Part shown: positions 23,367 to 33,987 of the stretch, one piece after another
Position numbering within the stretch: the first letter of the stretch is position 1
Layout: every line of letters starts with the position of its first letter
The notes under the pieces: generated by a model
The model's database searches: none
What the model saw: only the letters and a program-made list of their open reading frames with translations
Told to the model about the DNA's origin: nothing
Source of the DNA: Spongospora subterranea f. sp. subterranea
Lineage: Eukaryota > Endomyxa: Phytomyxea > Phytomyxea > Plasmodiophorida
Length of the DNA: 64,000 nucleotides
NCBI GenBank assembly: GCA_049724395.1
Contig: JAUGWO010000162.1
Coordinates: 1-64,000 of the forward strand
Direction: 5' to 3'
Program-made: the position numbers and the translations under genes

Positions 23367-24846
23367 GTTTATTTCTGTTTTTGAGCAAACGTCTGTGCCA
23401 CTAACAAAGGGAAAATAAGACTTGCATCCCCATTGATCTTAACTGGATGCGAATCAAGAGCGAGTTTGCCCCAACTCAGCGACTCATCTAGAAAGCAAAC
23501 GACGTCAGTCACATGATTATTTAATCATTGAAATAAACAAAGCTTACCAGGGTCTGCACCCGAATCCGATCCGTCCCATCCATTCCCAGTGTTGATGAAT
23601 ACAGAGAAATTGGCTCCATTTCTCATTAAATTCGCGTTCAATATATGATTGTTTGACGAGTCCTAGAGCGCATGACATAACCAGTCAATAAACTTAACGA
23701 AACTTGTGAGGAGCCATTCCTAACCTCCTCCCAAAACGATAACCCCGGTTTGATGCGCTTGAACAGCGATACTGTTGATCATTTTGACGTCTTTAACGAT
23801 ATCAATAATCAGATCGGTTTCGTGCTTATATGAATTGAAGTAGAGCATATCGCCCAGCGATCCATCCGTGATTGCAGGACTGAAAACAGGGATATCGTTC
23901 TGCATACACCCGACCAAGCGTCAAGGCGGGAGCGACAATAGAATCACGATTGAAATACCTTATACGCCCAGTATAATATTGAATCCGGATTATCGATTTC
24001 TTTTCCTAACCGCTTGCACAGCGAACTATGCAATAACTCAACACAAAATCATAGGCATAGTCCAATTCGTCCCGACCTCGGTGTTAGAATTGGAGCCCCA
24101 TTCTCCTGTTCAACGACAAGTTGGCGTAATATTGGCATAATCCAATCCTCAAATTTGCAGTAATTGTCATTCGGTACGATCAAATTACCGATACGGTTGA
24201 GGCCTTTGCGACGAAGATCCCGACCATCAAGGTGAAAACTACCCATAATATGAGGAGCCAGGCATTTGATTAGGTCTTCTTCAACGCCACCTCCTGTTGT
24301 GACTAATACGTCGACCTAAACCGAAAAACAATCACGTTGTGCCCATTCTCACATCAGTTTCATGGAACTGCTGACCATACGGTTCTGAACCAGATATCGA
24401 ATTACGTCACGATTACCACAGGATACCATATTAGAGGTATAGCCGAGAAATATGGTGCACTTTGTCGGGATTGTTCGCTCAATATAATTATCACGATCAT
24501 CGATTTTATCTTCGACTGCCGTCCCACGCCAATTGATCTAACCACGATATCAACGTCGGTATCATCATGATAAAGTGCAATCCAACCATATTATTAACGG
24601 CGTCAACAGCCGTTGCAAAATTTGTGGCCTGAAAGCCCATGGTCCTGATGGGCTTTTTCAGCAAAATAATGCACAGCGATTACCATAGGTTTGATGAACT
24701 TACATCATATTATTGAGTAAGGCATTATGATCAAGAGGTTGGTTGAAATCATATCCTTTGACAGGGACGGCCTGATCAGAAACAGGAACACTAGGCGCTA
24801 ATACGGATTGAGCAGCGACACTGGGCAAGCCATAATTGACGACCAT
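23367..24846 (-). CDS. DYS1: Deoxyhypusine synthase
   Basis: Transfers the aminobutyl group of spermidine to eIF5A lysine, the first step of hypusine synthesis. Start at 24846 ([15 protein letters not shown]) gives an exon with [24 protein letters not shown] intron leads to [19 protein letters not shown]. Next come [66 protein letters not shown] and VIVLGGG. The last exon contains [20 protein letters not shown], with the catalytic Lys of the SWGK motif, and ends QKQK at 23367. All family signature blocks are present in order. It is convergent with SEC24; the stops lie 36 bp apart. Confidence 0.95.
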
Positions 24847-24849
24847 TCC

Positions 24850-25284
24850 GGGAATGCAGCGGCACCATTGGCAGGGCCCATGTCTGCCTCACGGATACCG
24901 TCACGGACTTCATACGTAACTGAAAGAAATCTTGTCCAACAAGTGCAACGTGAAGATCAAGTCCAGAAATCCCAACACCTTCAACAATCGGCATGGGTCT
25001 TTTTGTTACTTGACACAACTTTCGTGGCAATTGCTCGACTGCTTCGAAAATTCGCAATTGACCTGTCGATACCTATATGGTCTACATTCCCCTATGGTCT
25101 GTACATAGATATCCGTCAAATGGACTGAACTGCATTGGGACCAGTTATTTGCGGCGTTGGTGATGCGGTTGGCAACAAGTCTTTCTTGACCGCATCCGAC
25201 GCACGAAGGTGTAATTCCTTTTGCCAAAACGCTGTGAATGGAAAGTCCTTTGGGATATCGATGTCGGCTCATTGTAAATGCCAA
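24850..25284 (-). CDS. Unrecognised small gene upstream of deoxyhypusine synthase
   Basis: A minus-strand frame begins MAFTMSRHRYPKGLSIHSV and holds CVGCGQERLVANRI. A downstream piece, reached through an intron ending TTTCTTTCAG, reads TYEVRDGIREADMGPANGAA. The CxxC and Ser/His-rich start are suggestive of a small metal-binding protein, but I do not recognise it. It could also be an upstream exon set of the deoxyhypusine synthase transcript. Confidence 0.3.
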
Positions 25285-25502
25285 GTCTTGATTATTCTTG
25301 AGTCCTGATGCGCTATTGTCTTTTACAATGTCAGGTTTTTGACTGGAAGAGCCATGTCAATTTTTGCAAGAGATAGGATCTGCATAACTTATCTGGTTAA
25401 GTAACAACTGGGTGGGCATCGTCGTTTGACATCCAGATTCCTTTCAGAATCTTCATGGTGCTGTCAGACTCAGTATCACCAGCGTCGTGTTAAAGACGTT
25501 CT

Positions 25503-26085
25503 TCAACAGTTCATTGCAAGCCTTCCTGTGTCGCTGTTAACGTACCAGCATCTTGAAACATGGAATCCTTTAGGTTGGAAATCTGGTTGACCCCAGGTCT
25601 TTTTCAAGCCATGATAATGCAAGGCGCAGTTGTCAATGAAAATCGCTCCACAGAAATGTGAGTTGTTTGAAAACATTGTGGCCGCTAGAAAATATTTATT
25701 ATCACCGAATGCAAGAACGTTCGGCATAACACAATATTGTAAGCACTTAAGGCGCATTGAACGTCCAGTGTCAACGGAGCCATTTCTATCGTATTGCGAT
25801 GAACAAATATTTCGCCCCTGCACTCCCAAACAGGTTCTGATTGAGCTTCTTGACCAGAGGGGTCGATCCATTCGTCTCGTTGTTTCGATCTGTCTCAGGA
25901 ACGCTAGTCACCGTTTCGCTTGCTATGCGTTGCTGATGTCTACCGTTCATGGGATGATCGAGGAATCGATCAACCACGGTTTGTACCGGAACACGATTGT
26001 CGGCAATATGGATCTCTTTTCGTCGGATTCCACAGAACACGTAGCCTCTACTCGTATGAAGATATTGAACATGCTATCAATATAA
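25503..26085 (-). pseudogene. Decayed transposase fragment related to the 7.8-kb remnant
   Basis: The frame at 25503-25871 reads NVLAFGDNKYFLAATMFSNN and FIDNCALHYHGLKKTW. The block VLAFG-(D/E)-xx-(Y/H)-F also ends the DDE_Tnp_4 remnant at about 8064-8090 (RVLAFGEYEHF), so the two are probably copies of related elements. Stops and antisense frames surround it. Confidence 0.4.
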
Positions 26086-26099
26086 TTCTGAGATAACCC

Positions 26100-27200
26100 T
26101 TCTATTGACCAGTAGATGTTGAGACAATTGCCGATAGGACGACTAGTTTAAACTCAGCCAATCATACCTGGCTTTGCGGTAATCTCCATCTGGATCTGAA
26201 TCATCATTTCACAATCGACCAGCTGGAATTTGTGCATAAAGTACAAAGCATTAGAGGTGTGTCCAATGGACAAGTATTTATAGCTGTCATTTCGCGATAC
26301 GTAAAAGACCACGGTATGCCAAAAGTCACCCAACTAATGTCATATCCCAACTTTTGAACTTTGTTTTTGTTGCCTTTTGGTCGACCAGTAGACTTTTGGG
26401 TTTTTATGAGTGTGCAAGTTGTATCTGGTGGTCTTCCATCGTTGTGAAAATTGTGCTTCCGCTTCCTGGGATCGACATATGTCAGTCGCATTCCAGCTTC
26501 CGCCAGTTTGTAATCAACCTGTAATTAAGCAACGTATCGATACGACCACTCGACACATTGTGCAATGGTTAACTTTCTAGCTGGTGCGAATCTTTGAAAA
26601 TCGCCACCTAAAGACTCCTGGGCATTGGTGTCCTTTCTCATTGAGTCGAAATTCAAGTTTTTCTGACTTGCAAGAAATGTGTTTGGCACGTTTTGGATCT
26701 ATAAGCCCTTCAAGCCACCTTAGAATTTTTTTTTTATATTCTTCATTGAGTTCTTTTCCAGCCTCCCCAACGAAGCTGACCAGTCTGAACAGTCGGCCGA
26801 GCCTAAAATTCATCGATGCAACTTGAACATATTTTGAAGCAAACTTCTATCCATGCGCAAGCAATTCATGGATTCATCATTTTGTTCGGATAATGTCACC
26901 AACAATTGCTGTAGGCCGTTAACGTCAAAGTTGGTTGGCCGTTTTGCGAGCCAATGATCTAATGGGCAGTGATTTGATCGCCGCATTTTACTTTGCTGGT
27001 GGTGTGTTCTGGCTTGACACCATGCCAGATAGTGTCATTACTGATAAGCTTCCTGAAGCAAGACCTGTCGAAACTCTTAAATGAATCGAGATTATCAACC
27101 AACTGACAAGTACCACAATTATTCGAAACGGGTAGCACAATTAACGCTTGCAACGGTGGGGTACATTAGACCTGACGGCAGACGCAGATGGAACTCAATT
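26100..27200 (-). pseudogene. Probable mobile-element debris
   Basis: Minus-strand pieces include KSTGRPKGNKNK (an AT-hook-like GRPKG motif, about 26370-26400) and a Cys/His-containing segment ending FRLNEKGHQCPGVFRWRF (about 26600-26650). A stretch around 26900-26950 reads CPLDHWLAKRPTNFDVNGLQ. Frames change repeatedly. AT-hook and Cys/His pieces are common in DNA transposon proteins, but no catalytic core was identified. Confidence 0.3.
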
Positions 27201-27544
27201 ACGGCGAGCTGCCAGACGAGAAAAAATTGATGCGCTACAAAGCGGCCCTCGCCTGTTGACGTGACGAGCTGGAGCAAGAACTGCAGCCGACGTCGACACA
27301 TCCGATGAACCTCGACTGTCTCTGAGTTAGTTGTGTAATAGCGCGAGCATGTTCATCTTGACTAACCGCAAAAGAGACTAGGCTTTTAAAAGCCTCGTCA
27401 AGCTTACGGTACCGAACTTCGCGGCGAGCGGGACAGACTAATTCGCCAAATCCATGGTCCTGACTGTTGGTTGAAACGCAATCGACGCACCGTTTGGTCA
27501 ACCGAAAGAGGGACTGCCTCTTCCAGCACCGACGATGGCGCAAG

Positions 27545-27745
27545 ATGCCTGAACCTCGTTGCTGCGCGGCTGCTCCTCGATTCTCCGCTGCGACAGCTCC
27601 GCCTGAGCCTGGTTGATGCGCGCCTGCTCCTCGCTGCATCAGCTCCGCCTGAGCCTGGTTGATGCGCGCCTGCTCCTCGATTCTCCGCTGCGCCAGCTCC
27701 GCCTGAACCTCGTTGCTGCGCGCCTGCTCCTCAAGTTTCCTCTGC
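27545..27745 (-). repeat. 54-bp (18-residue) repeat array in family copy A
   Basis: On the minus strand the unit reads EEQARINQAQAELAQRRI, with near-perfect repetition three times and one copy shortened. Eighteen residues equals 11 + 7, compatible with a hendecad-based coiled coil. The frame of this array differs from that of the TM part in copy A, implying a frameshift between them. Confidence 0.75.
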
Positions 27746-28035
27746 TTGATGTCTTCTTTGACGTCGGTCTCCGATGCAGTTCATACATATAAAAAATCCC
27801 ACAGCAACAACTGCAGAAACAACGATCATCAGCGATGTGATGATAACAAACATCACGCACACGCAATTGCCGTCATGGCTCCAGCCAACACGGTTTCTAT
27901 CATCTATATAGTGAACTATGAATAATTCAAGAAAGAATCAACAACAACGATACTAACCATTCTCGTTCGATATCCAAATGAATCAAGAAGCGTAATCTGT
28001 ACGGGATCAAGTCCAATAATGACGGAACTTGGTAC
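27560..28035 (-). pseudogene. Dispersed TM/hendecad-repeat family, copy A
   Basis: Exon 2 starts at 27903 (MIETVLAGAMTAIA) right after an acceptor-like ctatatag. A 50-nt segment with GTGCGT at its start and TTTCTGCAG at its end separates it, in phase 1, from the next exon (FVAVGFFICMNCIGDRRQRR). Spliced, the N-terminus is one hydrophobic helix followed by an NC..DR juxtamembrane motif. Upstream, a conserved block (agattacgcttcttgattca) and GTTAGT donor mark exon 1 and intron 1. Reading on, the frame stops (QAEET*), while the repeat array is open in another frame, so this copy is probably broken. It is head-to-head with copy A'. Confidence 0.6.
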
Positions 28036-28039
28036 ACAT

Positions 28040-28423
28040 TACAAAAGTCCCATTGTCAATGGGAAGGTCCTAGTAGGAGCCATGACGGCTATTGCGTGTG
28101 CGTGACATTCATTGTTGAAGATGTTTGTTATCATCACATCGCTGATGATCGTTGTTTCTGCAGTTGTTGCTGTGGAAATTTTATGTGTATGAATTGCATC
28201 GGAGACCGACGTCAAAGAAGACATCAAGCAGAGGAAACTTGAGGAGCAGGCGCGCAGCAATGAGGTTCAGGCGGAGCTGGACGGTAGGAACGCGTTGTTA
28301 CAAAAATCCCATTCATTGCCAGCGACGGAAACTTCAGTGAAACTTCCTGTACAGATCGGTACACTGGTTACAACATTTGGTGTGGTAGAGCCAATTGCGT
28401 GTGTTGAAAGAATTCAAGTTTAA
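28040..28423 (+). pseudogene. Dispersed TM/hendecad-repeat family, copy A'
   Basis: Begins mid exon 2 (VLVGAMTAIA), with a 66-nt intron-like segment of the family, then VAVEILCV and a stop where copy A has FFICMNC: one base is missing. A coil segment (EDIKQRKLEEQARSNEVQAE) follows, then an in-frame C-terminal block PVQIGTLVTTFGVVEPIACV ending at 28421-28423. The segment at 28285-28335 (GTAGGAACGCGTTGTTACA...GACGGAAACTTC) is homologous to the 52-bp minisatellite at 34 kb. The copy lacks the conserved 5' block, and lies head-to-head with copy A. Confidence 0.55.
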
Positions 28424-28429
28424 AATAAA

Positions 28430-28700
28430 TGCTGACCCCTATTTGTTACATGGAATAAAATAGAGTAGTTTGCGATTGAGTCTTTCCGAAGTACTCGCAG
28501 TGCTTTTGATGTTGACGCTTTCGAGAAGACGTCTCGGCATATCATAGTTGACCAGTTTCCGATAGATCCGATACCAGTACGGTATACTGACGGTCTATGG
28601 AGCGCACTGTGCAATTTTGCAATGATTTGACTGTGTCACAGTCATTAGTGTACCCCAACGGCGCGCGGTAGAAAAAAGCCACCGTTCAAAAAGTGCGCAG
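28430..28700. other. Spacer between family copy A' and the TIR element
   Basis: No gene seen. It contains short palindromic bits (for example ccagtacggtatactgacgg) but nothing assignable. Confidence 0.3.
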
Positions 28701-29646
28701 ATGGCCAGTTAAAGTGGCCAGTCTTTTACGATATTACCGTACGGCACGAAATAACGTATCAACTTTAATAACGTATAATCGACCCCCCGGCACATAAGTA
28801 TGGTAAAAATACCGGCACATTGGCATTTTTGGTCACACAAAATTAGTGCACTTTGAAACTTTCCATCAAACTTGAAACTCCGTGACTCCCGACGTTGCCC
28901 AATTGTAAAATGCACTACCGTAGGGTATCGGAAAGAATTTGCGGAGTGAAGGGTTTGCTGGCCAAGGAATAAAGTTGACTGTGCTGCGGACCTGCGGTGC
29001 GTTGATATGAGGGCAGCGTCGTCGCCCGTCGGCTCGTCGCCTGAATTGTCATCTTGATCCAACGGGCTATCATGGTCTCCCAATGGTCGACGTTCACCAC
29101 TTTTAGACAATGGCAAAGCCTTTGTACCTGAAGACGTTCCCGGGGATGGGAACTGTTTCTACCATGCTATCGTTGCTAGTCGTCAAGTGCCCAGCCTCAG
29201 TCACCCAGACCTACGTCAGGCAACGGCAGCGTTCGCGCTCGGGTGTGGTCGTACAGCAGCTGAGAAGGTGGTCGACCTTTTGCATCGGAGAGTTCCCTCA
29301 GGACCATGTTCCTTCAGGTTTGCGTCGATCACGTTCGTTTGCTAGTAACGTTGATATGGCGCTTCTTTCTCGACATCAACGTCTACTCGAACTTCGAGGA
29401 AGGCATAAGTTTGTGGCCGAAGCCACTGATCCAGTCAACTATCTATAAATACACTCAGGTGTATCACTTATATACACTAAGGTGTATCATTTTATATGTA
29501 CACTTTTTCGACACACAATGCTGACACATGTAGCTTTCTCGGCACACAAGTTTGCGCAGCACATTGAACAAATAGTTGATACGTTATTTTGTGCCGTACG
29601 GTAGACTGGCCACAAACTGACTGTGGTTTCCTATTTGACTGGCCAT
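28701..29646 (+). mobile_element. 946-bp element with terminal inverted repeats carrying an OTU-protease fragment
   Basis: The left end starts atggccagttaaagtggcca and continues to ttaccgtacggcac and aataacgtatcaac. The right end, read on the opposite strand, starts atggccagtcaaataggaaa and includes gtggccagtct, taccgtacggcac and aataacgtatcaac. The two arms match over about 60-70 bp with small gaps. Inside lies an OTU-like open frame and no transposase. No convincing target-site duplication was seen. It looks like a non-autonomous DNA transposon that captured, or was left with, an OTU domain. Confidence 0.65.
29056..29345 (+). CDS. OTU-like cysteine protease fragment
   Basis: The frame ending at TAG 29343-29345 reads LDNGKAFVPEDVPGDGNCFY then HAIVASRQVPSLSHPDLRQA. 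PGDGNCFYHAI is the OTU active-site block (Asp-Gly-Asn-Cys with the nucleophilic Cys), followed by the expected helix with L...R. The catalytic His block near the C-terminus is missing: the frame stops about 80 residues after the motif. OTU domains are common cargo in eukaryotic transposable elements. Likely a truncated, inactive fragment, unless spliced to an exon beyond the element. Confidence 0.65.
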
Positions 29647-29751
29647 TGTGGATTTGGGATTTAAATATGGGCCTACAGAATTGACTGGATCAAAAAGCTG
29701 GATCAAAAAGTGCGTGCCAGTCTTTGAATCCAGTCTTTTCTCTTTTGGGCG

Positions 29752-30125
29752 AGCGCATTGGCGCTTCGTTGCTACCTATCGGCAGTGGCAACGGTGTTTC
29801 GCTGTTGCCTGTCTGCAGCGGCATCGGCGCGTCGCTGTTGCCGATCTTTAACGCAATTTTGGCTAACACTGACTGCCGCTGCTGAAATAACGATCATCAG
29901 CGATGTGATGATAACAACCATTTGAAACAATGAACGCCACACACCGGCAATAGCCATAAATGCTCCGGACAGAATTTCTCCGATCATCTAAGGAGTGAGA
30001 TTATGAATAATTTTGCACAGAATCAACAACAACGATACTAACATTAGTGATTCGTTTCCAAATGAACTAAGAAGCGTGATCTGTCACATGATCCCGAAGT
30101 CTTAGGTATATAAGGACCCGAGTAT
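29752..30125 (-). pseudogene. Dispersed TM/hendecad-repeat family, copy C
   Basis: Exon 2 begins at 29987 (MIGEILSGAFMAIA) after an acceptor-like ccttag, is followed by the 66-nt intron-like segment, then AAVSVSQNCVKDRQQRRADA and AADRQQRNT, and runs into a TAG at about 29772. Only about two repeat units remain, and no C-terminal exon follows, so the copy is 3' truncated. The 5' flank up to about 30125 is the mirror image of copy B's 5' flank. Confidence 0.65.
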
Positions 30126-30352
30126 GATGGCCTTGTGCCATTATACTGTTAGGAACTGCGCCCGAGATACACAGTTAGCAACTGACCCAAAGGTACTAGG
30201 CCATCATTCTCGGGTCCTTACATACCTAAGACTTTTGGATCATGACAACCTCCTGACAGATCACGCTTCTTAGTTCATTTGGAAACGAGTCACTAATGTT
30301 AGTATCGTTGTTGTTGATTCTGTGCAAAATTATTCATAATCTCACTCCTTAG
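29987..30352. repeat. Inverted repeat: shared 5' region of head-to-head copies C and B
   Basis: The two 5' flanks are inverted copies of about 130-140 bp on each side (with gttagtatcgttgttgttga, then agatcacgcttcttagttca, then the ggaccc..ggcc end), separated by a unique spacer of about 70 bp (about 30127-30197). The spacer could hold a bidirectional promoter. Confidence 0.85.
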
Positions 30353-30926
30353 ATGATCGGAGAAATTCTGTCCGGAGCATTTATGGCTATTGCCGGTGTG
30401 TGGCGTTCATTGTTTCAAATGGTTGTTATCATCACATCGCTGATGATCGTTATTTCAGCAGCCGCAGCAGCGGCAGTCAGTGTTAGCCAAAATTGCGTTA
30501 AAGATCGGCAACAACGAAGCGCCGATGCCGCTGCAGACAGGCAACAGCGAAACACCGATGCCGCTGCAGACAGACAACAGCGAAACACCGATGCCGCTGC
30601 AGACAGGCAACAGCGAAACACCGATACGCTCGCCCAACGGTTGTTATCTTTTAATTTTTCCATTCAATTTTTTGATATATACATACAGGGAGCTGCATAA
30701 GATCGACCAGTTAGGATACGTAATTTCACTGGGGATGGTATCTGATTTCGCATCTATAAAATTTTCAAGTTGTTACAGTTTGTACCATTTGAACGGAGAC
30801 AGGAATGCCTTTATGAGCTTGAGCAACGACGGATGCTGTTTACTATTGTCATCTTTTTTATCCGTGTTTAGTATGATGACCAGGTTGATTTGGAATCTCG
30901 GTCCATTGAGGAATTACAAGAACTAA
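30200..30926 (+). CDS. Dispersed TM/hendecad-repeat family, copy B (most intact short copy)
   Basis: Exon 2 starts at 30353 (MIGEILSGAFMAIA). The 66-nt intron-like segment has no stop and is a multiple of three, so the gene reads through either way: spliced AIA-AAAAAVSVSQNC, or unspliced with an extra hydrophobic segment (SLFQMVVIITSLMIVISA). Then come about four hendecads of the type DAAADRQQRNT, an intron (GTTGTTATC..CATACAG), and an exon with ELHKIDQLGYVISLGMVSDF running open to 30926. The predicted product is a small single-pass membrane protein with an amphipathic repeat tail. No homologous family is known to me. Intact frame makes it a plausible gene. Confidence 0.6.
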
Positions 30927-31026
30927 TCAATGAGTAAGAAAGAGGACCTGGTCAAAGGAGTACAAAGCTCTTCTGTTACGAGCAAATCATGAAGCTAGCG
31001 ACCCAAGTTCTTTAACCACAAATGCG

Positions 31027-33480
31027 TTGCAGTATGGTCCGACATCCAGGTTCGAGACCAAGTTCGAGAAGTTCGGCGGCGCCTATGATAAATTCATAGA
31101 TTGGATTGAAGCGGCCTCCGATGTCCTTCGGAATCACGGATTTGACGATATCGTTGGAATCGACGAAGACGGCCGGCCGTTCACATCCTCCCCGGAAATT
31201 GATTCAGATGTCGACCGCGCTCGTGATCGACGAGCACGTACTCTGATCAAAATGCACCTGATAACGTCGAAAGCCGCTTCAACGGCTAGTTTATTAATCA
31301 AGTTAACTGCTTATCAATACTGGAAGTCAATATGGGACAAGTTTAACCCATCAACTGTGGGTATAGTTATCCGGGCGGCTCTCCAACTCCTGACATTTAC
31401 ACAAGATGATGATGACGAACCAGTAATGGTTTACGGTGCAAGAGTCAAGAATGCCGCTCGGTGCCTCTCCTCAGTTCTTCCGCCCTCCATAGGAGTTTTG
31501 AACGATCAACGTCTTTGATCATGATGATCGGAGCGAACAATAAATTTGATCATAAAATCGATGTGGTGGCCACGCGGAAGGTCGATTGTCTACCGGGAAC
31601 AGACGAACTACTAACGTCTTTACACGAGTCTGAGTCTTTGGCTGAGTCCAAAGCGAATTATCAATCCACAAGTTTCGAAGCGCATGTAAACGCCGCGGTT
31701 ACTCAAGCCCTAAAGGTTCATTGCCGTCATTGCCGAGCGAAACCTTGTTATAAGAAGACTTGTTGGATCCTCCATCCAGAGCTGAACCACGCCGATCATC
31801 ACATAAAACAGATGTGGTTAAGAGTTACACAGTGTCTGCACTGAACCCAGACTTCTGCCATCTCTGTTGGCTGATTGATTGTGGTTGCAATCAGCATATC
31901 GCCAATGGCCAATCTTTATTGAGCAACATTCGGCCGTGCTGGAGTTTCAGTAGGTGATGATGGACGGCTTGAACCTGGCGTCGGTATTGGACGTACTAAA
32001 GTACATTTGACCAGAGCAAAGGTGTCATGGAGACAGTTCTTCATGTTCCAGAAATGGGACGGAATCTCCTTTCAGTTGGAGTTAGCTGTCAAAATGGATT
32101 GTCATATTGGTTTACTGGTGATGCATGCTCTATAGTTAAAGCAGTTACATCGGAGCCATCTGGACAGAAGCTTGTCGACATTCCTCGTATCAATGGTCTT
32201 TACACCCTTCCCTGTGGTGACTGCCAATCTGGTGCGGTTGTTCCGTCAAAAACGCGAACAAGAAATGAACGCCTCGTTGACCCCGAATCGTACAAGGTCA
32301 ATTTTACGCAGCGTCAGTCATCGGCAACTCGGGAAATTTGGCATCAACGCCTTGGTCATTGCAGAGATCTCTGCGTCAACCATCTACTTCAACGTAAGTC
32401 AATTGGTGTTAATCGAGATGATGATAAATCTCGAGGTCACAAGTGTTGTGATCCTTGTCTGTTGGCCAAGTTGACTCGTGGGCCATATCCAGCCCGAAAT
32501 CAAGAGAATTGCTCTCGTACCCCATTAGCTCTCGTATTTTCAGATATCATTGACCCATTTCACAAGGCAGCGTCCGGTTCTAACGCTAGATATTGCATCA
32601 CATTCATTGATGATTGCACCAGATATGTAACGGTATACTTCATTTTAAACAAGTCGAAAGCGTTCATGAAGATAAAACAAATTTGAAATGCAATCTACTC
32701 GATATAAAGGCAAAACGTTACAACAGATCATCACACTGCAATCTGACAACGGTGGCGAATATATGTCAAATGCTCTTCAAAGCTGGTTACAAGAACAAGG
32801 GATTACTCATCGCACAACCATTCCATACACCCCGGAACAAAATTCTATTGCTGAAAGACTCAATCGCACACTATTAGAGACATCCGAGTCGTTCCGACTA
32901 CATGCTGGGCTGAGTAAGAAATTTTGGGCAGTGCAATGGGAAATGCAGTTCATCTGTATAATCGCAGGTTTCATCGCACTATCAAGAATACACCATATGA
33001 AGCATGGTTCAATAAGGCGCCATCACTTTCATATTTTAGAGTATTTGAGTGTAATGCCTGGTTTCGGATTCCCGATCCGTTGAGGCAAAAATGCGATCCT
33101 CGAGCTTCTCGTTGTGTCATGCTGGGTTATAGTAGCCGCCAGAAGGCATGGCGTCTATACGACGTCCTCGGCTTTATCTACCTGTGAAGCCGAGGTAAAC
33201 GCACTATCAGACGCAACGAAGACTGCCGTTGGCTGAAAGAACTATCAACGCAGATGAAGCTACTCCAAGACGATGCGATGGTCGGCGTCTACGAGGACAA
33301 CGCAGGATGTCTAGCTCTCGTGAACGGCCCAAGAACGCCGGCACGTTCACGCCACATCGCTACCCGAATCGATTTCATCCGGGATTTCGTTCGAGATCGA
33401 GTAATCCGAGTCCTTCCTTGTTCGACGGTCGATATGATCGCAGATCCACTCATTACAATACTACAATGGCCGCTCGATAT
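31027..33480 (+). mobile_element. Ty1/Copia retrotransposon relic lacking most of the reverse transcriptase
   Basis: Gag-like frame 31027-31518 (FGGAYDKFIDWIEAASDVL; YWKSIWDKFNPS). A Cys/His knuckle-like segment and the protease region WLIDCGCNQHI follow at about 31870-31900. GAG-pre-integrase (REIWHQRLGH, CDPCLLAK) and integrase follow: SDIIDPF with catalytic Asp, then LQSDNGGEYM and YTPEQNSIAERLNRTLLET. After LYDV at about 33165 the text jumps to SSALSTCEAEVNALSDATKT, the RNase H end, so RT and the start of RNase H are deleted. RNase H continues YEDNAGCLALVNGP. Frame breaks occur at about 31520, 32690, 32920 and 33230. No LTR pair was identified. Confidence 0.85.
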
Positions 33481-33530
33481 CCAAATGAATTAAGAAGCGT
33501 GATCTGTCAGGTGCTCCCATTAACCAGCGT
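33478..33530 (-). repeat. 5'-block fragment of the dispersed family at the end of the Copia relic
   Basis: The sequence tatccaaatgaattaagaag followed by cgtgatctgtcag is the reverse complement of the conserved upstream block of copies A, B, C and E. It directly follows the RNase H remnant. No TM or repeat part is attached. Confidence 0.7.
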
Positions 33531-33539
33531 TGCGGACCG

Positions 33540-33985
33540 TCGAACTTTTAAGCGGGTCAAACAGACGTTTTTACTCGTTCAAACGCGTTCCACGCGACAG
33601 CGACCTTTGATGAACGACCGACGACGATGTTTCCATGAGAATGGGATGACCCTGTTCGCAGTCCGCAACAGTGGATTAATTTTGCGCATTTTTTGTACTT
33701 GAACCACCTCCTCTGAACCGTGGCCTTGCCGGCTTGTCCCCAACCATGAAGCTATTTTTAGAACTTTACGTCGAAAAAAATGCGTGGGCACAATGAACTT
33801 TGATTAGGGCGACGCGGCCTTTTATTTCAAAAACAAAAATTGGCCTCCAAATAGGTACATTTTTGTTTGAATATTTTCTTGTTTCTTTGAAAAAATCCGG
33901 GCCGACCATATAAATTTAAGTCTCAGTTACGCACTTTTTTCAATTATGACCTTCTTGCACCTTCCCGGAGAATTCAATCCTCCCC
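33540..33985. other. Spacer after the Copia relic
   Basis: No supported gene. An AT-rich stretch (33770-33960) leads into the 52-bp minisatellite. It might contain retrotransposon 3' sequence or LTR, but I cannot find a matching partner upstream of 31 kb. Confidence 0.3.
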
Positions 33986-33987
33986 TT

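Noticed and set aside
28709-29116. 135-residue minus-strand ORF inside the TIR element
   Set aside because: It covers the left inverted arm and is antisense to the start of the OTU frame, with no recognisable domain.
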